A DNA stretch of 64,000 nt from Cacajao melanocephalus. Its lineage: Eukaryota; Chordata; Mammalia; Primates; Pitheciidae. Of the stretch, positions 10,486 to 21,515 are shown piece after piece. Positions within the stretch are counted from its first letter, which is position 1. Each line of letters opens with the position of its first letter. Below the pieces are notes generated by a model that saw only the letters and a program-made list of their open reading frames with translations, was not told the origin of the DNA and ran no database searches. The stretch spans positions 62,001-126,000 of the forward strand of contig CAUYLG010065661.1 of NCBI GenBank assembly GCA_963573385.1, written 5' to 3'. Both the position numbers and the translations under genes were made by a program.

Positions 10486-13114
10486 TCATGTATTCTTTTC
10501 AGAATTGAAAAGTAATCAAATTACTTCTGAACCTTGCATATTTCATACCATGTAGAAATCACTACATATAAAAATATTATGAAATCATCATCAGCCTTAT
10601 AAACAGCTTACTTCTACAAATTGTGATGTAGATTTGTCTACATTGGAGAACTTGACACCATGATCTTCTATTGGTATATGCACATGTAAACATATGATTT
10701 GATGATAAATTATCCTAATACATTTCCCACTTTCCATTGACTATCTCACTTCTGGTCCAGGGCCATGAATCTAGGACTATTTATTAGTTCTAACTGATCG
10801 ACTGACTCTTAGTTACTCAAAGGCTACATTGTGCTAGTTGTTGCTTTTTAAGTCAGATAATGCTAACGTAAATTTGCGAACCTTTCAAAGAAGGCAATGA
10901 GAAAAATGGTTTTTAGTAAGAAGACTCAAGTATTTAAAAAGATGCAATTCAACATAATTACAAAATGCAATTAAGAAACGTCCACTTCATGAAACTCGAT
11001 AGATTCCCTTTCATTACATTATTATGGTTGTAATGTAGAGACATGGTTGATGTTGAAGATTTAACAAGGGTTCTCACAACAAATCAGCCACAGACTATCT
11101 TTTAAAAAAATGGAACCAGGAATAAATGCCTTTGTAATTTAGCTCTCGTTTTTCTGTTTCAGTTTCTACATCATTAAGAGTTTCTAGGCAGGGGGTATTA
11201 TTGTCTCATGCTGCAGGCTTTTAAAGATTTCTTTCTAGAACAGCATCACACCTAGCAACTGCTGGGAGGTGGGTTATGACTTCCAGTTTTTATTCTCATC
11301 ACTTCAGGTCTAATAGGACAACTAAAAGGTCAGATGGGATATTTGAAATGTAATTTTTTAAATTGCTTTAAGTACTTCTGACCAAAACCCATTAACCTTC
11401 AAACATCACTACTGGAAAAACAGGAAAAGACTCTTTAGAGGCTTGGCCATCCTGTGCCAGCCACGTGTTCCAGCCCTATGTGGCACACCTGGTGGATCTG
11501 TGATAATGAGGAAAATGCCCTTTGTGGATGCTCACATTTTGCAGATTAGCAAGTGGGAGAATAACTTGATTTAAAAGGCAAGCATACATTTGTTTGCTTT
11601 ACTTTTTAATAAATTAAGTTCATATCTGGTTTAATTAGCTTATGTAATAAAAAGAATTGAGGTTATTTTTGTCATGATTTTCAATCATCTCAGTTTATGA
11701 AGTAAATAGCTCTGGTTGAAATTCTGAAAGTAAGCATAATTATTTTAGCAATTACAAACATGAGTTTTAAACATATGTGACTACAATAATGTGCATATGT
11801 GTCATATCCTTTAGTAGAAATTAATATATACATGTGACAGACATGAAAACCTGTACCTTGTTACAAAGTACCTAGGAAGGTGAAATTATTCCCTGTTCTT
11901 TCTCGAAGTCACCTAAATAAAGACACTGAAATGCCACCCTTATCTGATTTACTGCCCTTCTTGTCTTAGCGCCAGTCACTATTTGGCTAAAGGTTCTGAA
12001 CTAATTCATGGTAATCACATTAGCTAACAAAGAAAAGACTTAATTCAAACATATAAGAAACAGAACATAGACAAAGTGTCCAATCATATGGAACTCTGAA
12101 AGTTTTACTAATTTTTCCTTGCATGGCAAAGTTGATAACCTCAAAGTCTAAAGTGGCAGTGTTCCAACTAAAGCAATTTATAGACTAAAAATTGTGTGTG
12201 GAAACAAACATAGATCTCCAAATTATCCATTACGATTTTTAAAACATTGGTGTGATCCTCAGTCTTTTGAATTGAACCTGTTGTTTAACATAAGCTTCTT
12301 TAATTAGTTAAGTAGATTTGCAGTCTCTCTTTTATTGGGAGAATTCCAATTTTATATCAGTTGGAACACTGCCTGTATCTAAAATCACTTGAAATAGCTG
12401 AGTTAGTCTTAAAAATATTAATAGGTACTCTAATACTGCATACATGAATACTGCCTAATGCTACATGCCATCTTTAATACTTTTTGTGAACAATTAATGA
12501 ATATTTATAAAACTGAATTGATACAAATAAACATAGATATGGATCCTGTAAATGGAATAGTGCCACCTATAAAATAAGTGTACTAAACATTAAAGTTAGA
12601 ACAAATATTTTAATCACAAACTACGTTGGCATAATATTTTTTAAGCCAAAGAACACTTTAAAACATTGTAGCTTCAAGGTAATCTCTTAATATTTAGTAT
12701 AAATATGTGTAATGGCTGATAAAAGAGAGTTCCAATATAAACAATGAAAGGGATTCCATATTTATTTTAAGTAGCACCAAATTTATTTTAAATTTCAGGT
12801 TAAGTAATCAGAAGCAACAACATTTTTTACGAATAGGAACTGTTCACTGATACACCAAATTATTCTGATTTAGTAATTTTCAAATAGCTTAATTTTTTTA
12901 CATACTGACAAATTCCTGTTATTAAGCTGACATATTTAACTGGACAATTAAATACTTTTTCTCTGCAATATAGAAGTCCCCCTTTTCAAGAGAAATCATG
13001 ATATATGTATACAGTACTTACTGTATTTTTTTTTAAATGAAAGAATAAAACCACAGATTAACCACTAACTCAAAGACTAACCTTACCCTAAATACAGCAT
13101 TTGTTTGCCAGGTG
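10486..13114. other. Repeat-poor AT-rich non-coding DNA
   Basis: About 2.6 kb with no recognisable LINE, SINE or LTR. The only structure I could pick out is the inverted repeat at 12155-12373 (listed separately). There is no credible exon. Confidence 0.5.
12155..12373. mobile_element. Possible miniature hAT-like element (15-bp inverted termini)
   Basis: GGCAGTGTTCCAACT at 12155-12169 is perfectly repeated in inverse orientation as AGTTGGAACACTGCC at 12359-12373, 189 bp apart. Read from CAGTG, the ends resemble hAT termini such as CAGTGGTTCTCAACT. The 8 bases before the left arm (TCTAAAGT) resemble TCTAAAAT found 4 bases after the right arm, an imperfect hint of a target duplication. The interior has no coding capacity and no family I recognise. 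A chance inverted repeat cannot be excluded. Confidence 0.35.
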
Positions 13115-13316
13115 ATTTGTATATATATATTCAAACCAATATATAACCAGGTTCTGGTTACATTATATTGAATATATATTTTATTACATTGAATATATAT
13201 ATATACTCAAACCTATATATATATATATATATATTCAAACCTATATATATATATATATATATATATTCATTTGTGTGTATATATATATTTTCAAACCAAT
13301 ATATAACCAGGTTCTG
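13115..13316. repeat. (TA)n-rich tandem duplication
   Basis: A 27-bp segment beginning TTCAAACCAATATATAACC occurs at 13130-13156 and again at 13290-13316. Between the copies are several (TA)n runs and two further copies of the CAAACCTATATA motif (near 13207 and 13235). The layout suggests a unit of about 160 bp duplicated in tandem with TA expansion. The 70-codon minus-strand frame here is simply TA repeat. Confidence 0.9.
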
Positions 13317-14185
13317 ATGAAGTTCTAATATTTTAAAATAGTTGACATTTACTTTTACACAGTTGTGCAAAAGTGGTTGAAATTTTTTAATTGGGCATAA
13401 TGACTATAGGTTGAATATCACATTAAAATGTAAAGATAATCTTTTAAAACATAAGTGAAGATTTTCAAGGTAAATATAAAGATTATTTAAGTTTTGTTGC
13501 TGTCTCCCAATACCTAGGATACACCTGCTCTTCTGAAACAAGTTCAGGGATCCTACTACTATTTTTACCAAGAAACACTAATTCTTTAAAGTTTATTTAC
13601 TCATTTATTTTTGTACTCAAGTATGTTAGTGTCCAGTGGTATTAAGAGAAAGGATGTCATTTAAGTTCTCTTTTGTGGATTCATAAGGCAGAGAATATGA
13701 GTCCTGTGAAATCCTCCAATAAAAACAAAACCCTAATACAAAAGCAAAAAATAAAAAACAAGCAAATAAACAACCCTCTTAAAATCTGCCACATTGTATA
13801 TTTTACCACAATTCTCAACTTTTTGAGTAGTTATGGTATCTGTTAGCTAACAGTTCAATATTCGGGGCAATACCATTCACAAATAATTTTTGAAAATTCT
13901 ACAGTCCATTTCTAAGGTTTGTTGACATTTATCTATTGTTTCATGAAAGGGGCTTATTTGACTTTGCCTTCTTTGCTGCTATCCACAGCAACATCTTACA
14001 GACGCTTCATGGAAATATCCTTTCCTACATCCATTTCGGTGCTGCAGCCCTTGAATTCACCACCCATGCACACATCCAGCTTCTTGTGTGTAAAGTGCTA
14101 TTTTGTGCAGCTCCTTCATTTTCAAAGACTTTCACACATATAGGAGCAAATACAAATTTGCAAATCTGGAACTCTAGACATCTGC
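13317..14185. other. Unassigned non-coding DNA
   Basis: No repeat is recognised up to the L2. Overlapping frames at 13919-14143 and 13936-14211 have no domains; this part may be diverged L2 upstream of the next feature. Confidence 0.45.
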
Positions 14186-14645
14186 AACCCAGACCCTTCT
14201 TAGTATTTTAATTCACTGGCTCCCACTCTAGTAAACTGAGATCATACCCTGTGCCTTCATCAAGCTTCTGCACCTTTGCTAATCCTACTGTTTCCTGGCA
14301 TGCGTGGTTTGTTTCCATCTCATTCACCAGGTCTGTGTTTTTTCCTTAAGCTCTATTTAAAGAAGCCTCACTAATTATATTTGCTTGAGATGTTCTCTCC
14401 TTCGACTTTCTTCTGCTAGTCTTTACCCACTTTATCACTACTGCCCTTAACTGTTTCTCTGTCATCCATGAACAGGTGCTATTGCTAGCTCTTTATTTCA
14501 ATGCCTCTCTTCTACCAATCATATCACTTGAGACCAGAAACATAAATTTTGTAAAAGGAGGATAGCCTTAAACATGACATCATATACACAGCAGACACCT
14601 AATAAATATGGACTGCTGCTTATACTATTCATTTATTTATTCAAT
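14186..14645 (+). mobile_element. L2 LINE 3' fragment
   Basis: The plus strand follows the L2 3' region: a TTTCCTGGCATGC block (14291-14303), TTAAAGAAGCCTCACTAATT (14356-14375), and near the end CAGCAGACACCTAATAAATATGG (14590-14612), the diverged form of the usual L2 terminus. It is non-coding and heavily diverged. Confidence 0.65.
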
Positions 14646-14683
14646 CACTTATTCATTGAGACAACTGCCCAATATTTATTGTC

Positions 14684-14935
14684 TTTTTTTTTTTTTTTTT
14701 GCCAAGGGTCTGCATACTTTATTTTAATGGCACAGCAAGTTCCAGTTCTAGTCTGCTGTTAATCTTGCTGAAAAGTATGGCATAGCCTGCTGTTGCAGAG
14801 GAGAAGAAGGAGAGGTGGTTAGCAAGCAGTTAAGTGTTTTGAAAGGATTAAGGCAACAGTTATGAAAGAAAAATATGAGCAACAGATGCAGTAGCAGAAC
14901 CACAAGTTCTCCAATTGCCTTTTAACAGTCATCGT
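14684..14935 (-). pseudogene. Probable retrocopy 3' end (poly-A with polyadenylation signal), gene not identified
   Basis: A run of 17 T (14684-14700) is followed by sequence that on the minus strand ends ...ATTAAAATAAAGTATGCAGA and then about 11 bases before a poly-A. An AATAAA hexamer that close to a genomic poly-A is the hallmark of a reverse-transcribed polyadenylated RNA. The sequence is not Alu, L1 or SVA, so I read it as the 3' UTR end of a processed pseudogene. I do not recognise the parent gene. The 5' limit near 14935 is a guess based on a change in texture. No clear target duplication was found. Confidence 0.45.
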
Positions 14936-17900
14936 TTATTAATTGTTGACCAAACGAGACTCAACCTTTCCAGGTAATTTAGATGAGAAACTGGAATTCA
15001 CATGTAAATCTGTTGCAAACTATCCTATCATTCTACAAACACTTAATGTTCTTCAAAGGATTTTGCATGTATTATTTAATACAATTTTTATTTACATCAA
15101 CAAATCAGAAGGAACAAGGGTATATGCTTGGTCTGATCTTCTAGTGAAGAACGTAAAGGAGAGTCTAATAAAAGAGAAGAGAGTCTAATATAAGTCTTCT
15201 TCACTGGAAGAACCTAAAATAACACCCTACTATAATTAGACTCTCCATCTAGTGCCAGTTTCCTTTGAAGAGATTTACACAGACCCACATTGTTGGTGTG
15301 AATCCTACAAAGCTCAAGGCTACCATTTATCTAGACTGTGGAAGGCATATCTTATTGAACAGAAGTCAAGAAATCTAAAGACTTAATGGACATTCCCCGG
15401 TGCCCACTGTGTATTTGTAGGGATGCTTGGGAACCCGTAAGATGTGCCTCAGTGAGTTACAAATGTCAACAGACTGAGATGACATTTGAAATCAGTTCTT
15501 CTGGTTATGCTATACTTTGGAGAACAATGAGAATGTTCCTCAAACAATGCAGGCTAAAATCTCGGCATGTGTGTGTTTCTTTGAAGTTAATAACAATACT
15601 AATAACAATACGAGAGCAGGGCTGGGAATCAGAGACACTAGTTTACAAACACCAGTTTACTGAAGCTGCTGCATACTAATAATTAGTTCCAAAATGAGTC
15701 AAACAGAGATGAAATGCTGAACAATTAAGATTCTCTCCCCATAAGCCCATCTCTATCATTTTATTAAAGGCTACTGGGAAAATCCTTACTGAATAACTAA
15801 TTCTAAATTATATTTGATGAAAACAAATTAACGTAATAATTTTCTTTCTGAAATTAATTTAAATCTCTGTGGATGCTGCAACAAATTCAGTCTTTACTAT
15901 GCATACAAAAAGTTATGAAAAGCCTTATTGCACTCACTGCTTTAGGCAAAGATTCATTGTTTCACAGTCACTGGTAATGGCCATTATTTCAATTTAGCAA
16001 ATGTGTTTTAATCAATCATTTTTGCCTATTTCACTTAAATATTTAAAATTACTTTGTATTTTGTCAGTAAAGATGGCGTACTTGCTGAGATGCTATTGGT
16101 TACCATGGGTATTGTTTCCAAAATACTGTATTTTATTTCTAGAAATTCTTTCCCCTGTATATTTTTTTCTCCAACTTTATTCTTGTCATTGAATTCAATC
16201 ACAGGAAACACAATCTTCACGCGTATTGTGAGGTTCAAATGTTGCTTTTGGTTGGTAAGCACAAAATAAATCATTTGCATTTACAGTACAGAGATTAAGT
16301 GACAACCCGTTTTGCTTTAGGAATATTTGAATTTATGTGTGATTGTTTAAAATTGTCCTTTTCTTCCAGTTAATCAAAATAATGCAATTAGTAGGATTTA
16401 AAAATATAATAAAAAAGCACTTTTTTTCAGGGTTAAAAGTCCACTTGTATTTTATCTAACAGTAACACATTAATATGTAAAATACAAAATAAACTGGAAA
16501 AAATTAAAAAGACACAAATATCTTTGATGGTATGAGAAAAGAAACTATTTGAAATAAATATATTTGAATGCTAATTTCAGGGGAAGAGGGGAATGCCTAG
16601 TGGTCGGGATGTTTCCTATAAATATATATTCAGGGTGGGCCCTTATAATTGGGGAAGAGAAAAGTGCCCCACTCCTTGATTCAACAACCTTAGGACAACT
16701 TGTACCTGAAATGTTCTGTTGAAAAACTGCAGATGAGCCTAATTCTAGATAAAGATGAAGCCATGGATGAACTTCATTAGGATCCTGGATGCAGTACCGC
16801 ACCTGTCATCTCTAGGTAGAGAGGGCGCCAATGATTCCATTAAGACCCCAAACTGGAACATCTTTTTCCAGCTTTTCAAAGCAGTTGGACCAGAGGAATG
16901 GCCTTCACCCAGAGATGGAGATGATCTGCTGCAACGTCCTGTGAAAACAGTTCCTCAAAACCTGCCTTGTTGAGAAAGTGTGAGGGGTCCCTCCCTACAA
17001 AGGCAAGCTCCTCCTAGCTTTCCCCCGTTATTTTTGCTGCCATTGACACAGGTGACTTCAACTGACTATAGGCTCCCAAAAATGTGTGGAACAAGTGCTT
17101 ACACACTCTTTCCTCCCTCCCCCAACCCCCTTAATTTCCTTCCTTCTGAAAATTCTACACACCTGTGATCCTGAGTTGTGGACTATAACACTGAAGCCAT
17201 AAAAATACATTTAGGGTCAAAATGAACTTGTGAGACATTCAGAAAGGGGTAAGAAGGAAGATCAGGGAGAATTTTTAACAGGACTCTATCGCTCACCACT
17301 CTGCTGTTATTTATTCAATTTCATTCTACTTTCTTTTTTCTCTTTTCTTCTATCTCCCCCTTTCTCATTTTCTTTCTTTCTTGCCATTGATGTTCCTTTT
17401 TACTTAGCCTCCCATTCTTCTTTTCTGGTTCTGATCGTAAAGTCTAACATTGTGAGTTGGTTTTCTGTAGGCCCACTGTGTCAACAGAAAGGGAGAAAAA
17501 TGTCTGGCTTTGACTCCACAGTAAGCAGGAGAAAGTTAATATAGTATTTGAAGTATCCAATCGTCCTAAGAGAATAATTTAAGCACAAAACCCAAAGGAG
17601 CAGGAAATTCATAACAAATATAAAACATTGTTAAAATAGAAAAAAATAGTGTTGAGGTTCAAAGATTGAGTCACTGGAAAATGCAATAAATTTGTACTTT
17701 ATGGTTAGTATGATAAAAAAAATATATTAAATCCATGTCATCTAATCTCTGTTTTGTATTTATAGTAATCAACACTGTATAACTAATTTCATTTACCTGA
17801 AGGGACATTTTCTAGATCCAGCCCACCATATAAATAAAATTCTTACAAATTTGCCTTGCTTTGTGTTAAATGGTATGCAAAGATGGCATTCATTTTAGTG

Positions 17901-18325
17901 TGTGAGTGTGACTGGAACTTTATCCAAATGTTCAGTGACTATCTATATGAGTTTGCCTTTAAGAGTTTCTGACCTATGTGCCCTAATTCAGAAATCAGAA
18001 TAGCTTGCGAATCCCATATTGAAATAAAAAATGTAACCTTCTGTAGATAGATGGATGGACGAACAGAGATAATAGTATTCTGCAAATGATACAATGTTAA
18101 TTTTATTTGAGGGAAGTCCGTGAATGAGGAATATTAGTATATTTTATTTAGTCTAGTTTTGAGTGCTTTCTTCAGTTTCCTGGATATTGATGAAATTATG
18201 AGTTCAGTTTAGGAACCTGTGTTTATATTTCATGATTATTCAGAAACTACCATAGAGTCTCCTGCTTTAGAGTGCTGACGGTGGTGCTGGACGCATGCTG
18301 GGCTTGTGTCTGGACTCTAGGGGAG
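14936..18325. other. Unassigned non-coding DNA
   Basis: About 3.4 kb with no confident repeat call. A less AT-rich stretch at 16560-17170 could be an old LTR or other insert but shows no diagnostic ends. GAGAGTCTAATA is repeated at about 15160 and 15179. Frames up to 104 codons (17230-17544) are low-complexity or without domain. Confidence 0.5.
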
Positions 18326-18329
18326 TTTT

Positions 18330-18440
18330 TGGCATGCGGTCTGAGGCACTGACCTTCCTAGGCCTCAGCTTCATTGTCTACAGCCTGATAATACTTTCCC
18401 TTCACTTGCTTAAAGAGCTGTTTATAAAGGTTGAAATGTG
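18330..18440 (-). mobile_element. MIR SINE fragment, antisense
   Basis: On the plus strand the complement of MIR is visible: CTGACCTTCCTAGGCCTCAGCTTCATTGTCTAC and then the diverged TAATACTTTCCCTTCACTTG block, matching the antisense 'CTCAGTTTCCTCATCTGTAAAATG' order. Confidence 0.7.
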
Positions 18441-21129
18441 ATGGAATTAGTGTGCTTTCATAAAATCAACAGTGCTACAAATTGCATTTCTTTTTAATTT
18501 ACTTTAGCTTATTTATATATTTGACATGTTTTCACTGTAATTACAGGGAGTTTGCAAATGAAATAAATACTGATACATTATGATTTTCTTAGTGACATGA
18601 GAAATGTCGTATACATTTTGAAAAAAATAAGTTCCAAAATGTGAAACAAAGTGAGGTAGTCTAAATACACTCTCTGATCATCATCATAAAGAACTTAATT
18701 CTCACACAGGCTTTAGTAAACTCTACCAAAACAACAGGGACATTTATTATTATTATTATCATTATGGTTCAATAAATGATGAAATGTTTCTCACTAGTGA
18801 TATACTAATGATAATTTAGTCAAATGAAATATATATATAACAATTTAATATGAATATATAATTTTTAATATGATAGACTATTAATGTGTTAGGAAGAGAT
18901 CATTATATTACATATATTTTATATTCTAATATGTAATTTTTCTAAATACTTTTAAATGACATAACACAATGAAAGGATAAAATTGAAACATTCTAGGTAA
19001 CATTCCCAAAGCTACACTTTGTGGCACAGTTTTTGAGACATTATCTTTGTGATATTTTACTGTATTGTCAGCACTTGGATAGTGGCCCTTGGAGAGGTCT
19101 GGGAGTGTCCCTACGTGCAAGAAAGAGGCATGGCCCCTAGGAAGAAATTCTCACACTTGGATGTGTCACTTATAATGACACAAAGAATGCAAGAGTCTAG
19201 AGATGACAGGGTAGTATTTAATCAGGGTAGCTCATTTCCTTCGTCAATCTAGACTAACTTTGGAAGATAATTTTAGATATAACGAAATTATAAACTCTTA
19301 ACACTAAGGCTGAATTGTAAATTTTTCATGGTAGTCTTGATCTGTAGCCAGATGGAAAGTGGATTTTTTTTTTTTTTTTGAAAATCAACTAAACTGTGAA
19401 AGAGCTCAAGTGAGAAATAATCACACTTAACTATGGAGAACGGTGCTCAAGATACACTACGCTTATGGTGGTGTGTGGAGGTGAGGATATTGACACAGAC
19501 AGAAAACAGTCACAGGCCCTCTCTCATCTAAGAGACATTTATGTCCATTAAACTCTCAAGGCAACTGTTGAGAAGTAATATTTTTGTTAACAATCAATTC
19601 TAAAGTTATTCCTAACTATGAAATGAACCAATTTACAACTCTGTATATCTCAGTAATGACTATGTGCTTATTTAACCATAAAATCTATAAGACACACCCA
19701 CAGAGACAAGAAATTCAACAGCCATAGACCCCTAGAAATTACCAGAGGTAGTTGAAGTCAGGCTGAACTGGATCCCATTCTGATTCAGGTAAATACGGTA
19801 CCCATTTGTCAGCAAAGTAACTTTTTCAGGCTCTCCTTCAATTATCTCTCAGTGAAAGGGGACAGATTCCCTTGCCTTCCACCTTGACTTTAGTGACAGC
19901 ATTAATTTGAATTCTCAGTACTTTGGTGTTGTTTTATTAGACAACAATGCACAGAGTCACTTCATCAACCGAAGTCAATATTCTTTGTATGTTTAATTAG
20001 ATTTGAGAAGAAAAGAAAAAGCAGGTAGGAAATGTTAGATTTACTCCAAAAATAGTTCCACACCTGGCCTAGATAAAATGTGGATAGGGAATAAATTGCT
20101 GATGGAGTGTACCGTGGAGAGGTTGGATCATTACGGTATGCTAGTGAACACTGTATTTCCAGACTTAGGATTTTATGTTACACCATGGTAAAGCCATGAC
20201 ACTGAAGAAGTTCCTTTAACTGTAGATTATTACAGTTTTAGTCATGGTAGACACTTAGCTGAATAGTCCATTGAGATAACCCAAGGATGCTCTCAGAGGT
20301 TTCATGAAAACCTATGGAAACAATTACAAAATGACACAATGTAGAATTTGGAAAAATCATGATGAGTATCTTTGTAATACAATATTTAGACCATGAGTTT
20401 TAAAAGATAATTTCTTATGTAATTGTATCCTTTTGTCATCTGCAATCCCATAAACAGAGTTTTTAATGAGCCGTGTCCAGGTTTAAGTGTGAAGGTGTTA
20501 CCACCTCTCCAGCCACAGAACACAATGCTCATGTTGCAGAGTAAAATTAATCAATTAAATGCTGTTCGATCTGATATCATGTAACACCAACTTCTCATTA
20601 AGTGTCGCTAAAGCTAAAAATAAAACTTCCTTTCCTCTGTTTTTCCTCTACGGTATCACTGTGGTACGGTAGATGTTACAGACTCAGCTCCATAGAGACG
20701 AGTTTTATGATCTCCTTATCACAGGTTTTCTACAGGACGGGCCTCCTGTGCAGAGCATTTCAGTTTGAGGTTTTCTTTCTTATAAATGAAACCTCATAGC
20801 TGAATTTGGTCACCCATGCTGGCTTTTGTTTTTCTTGGCAGTTGTCATAAAATTAATATTTTAGGGAGTAGTTTCTTTTATACCATATAATCTTATTTTC
20901 TGGGAGAAGAGGTCAAAATTATTTCAAGGAACTAATTAATAACATGTTAAATATATGACAGCCTTTGTCTGATTCTTCTTAAAAGCCAATAGACCATTTA
21001 TCAGCTGAACACGGACAGTTTCTATTATTTCAAAATGTTTCCCAAAGTGTTACCACACATGCTACTGCTATTAACACAACTACTACTTCTATTATTTCCA
21101 CAAAATACAGAAGAAATATCACTTGAGAC
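18441..21129. other. Unassigned AT-rich non-coding DNA
   Basis: Contains a short ATT trinucleotide run (18742-18765) and a run of 16 T (19364-19379). No family, exon or RNA gene is recognised. Confidence 0.5.
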
Positions 21130-21320
21130 CTCTATGATAAGTACTTTTCAAAATGTTTACATGTAGTAGGACCTTCAATCCTCACATGAACATTGAGGTT
21201 AGGACTACCATCTGCATTTTACGGCCAAAAAAATTTGAAGCAAAATGCTAAGTCACTTGTACACAGTCAGTACTTGCCAGAGCTGTATGACCAATCAAGC
21301 CTTATTGCTGTGCATGGGCA
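21130..21320 (+). mobile_element. MIR SINE
   Basis: Plus-strand MIR order is visible in diverged form: GGACCTTCAATCCTCACATGAAC, GCATTTTACGGCC, then the GTACACAGTCAGTACTTGCCAGAG part. It lies just upstream of Tigger1. Confidence 0.7.
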
Positions 21321-21515
21321 CTCTTCATACCTAAGCTACGAGGACATTCACAAACTATAAAATAAACTGTATAGGTAAATGAAAATACAATGGATTATTT
21401 AAATATTAAAACTGAAAAAATGCACAATTAAAAACTTATGACCTAAACAATGTACTACGACAGAGCAGGTTATAAGTAATCGCTGCCATCTTATTACATA
21501 AATAAGAAATGAGTA

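Noticed and set aside
13115..13316. Regularly spaced TTCAAACC words resembling a CRISPR-like array
   Set aside because: The spacers are TA repeats, the copies are few and the DNA is from a vertebrate. It is a tandem duplication with microsatellite growth.
16560..17170. Possible exon or processed pseudogene in a GC-balanced stretch
   Set aside because: Frames are short (62-85 codons), on both strands, and show no recognisable protein; no splice-site or poly-A evidence.
19364..19379. Run of 16 T as a third retrocopy tail
   Set aside because: No AATAAA-type signal lies within 40 bases on the expected side and no repeat body follows, so it is probably a plain homopolymer.
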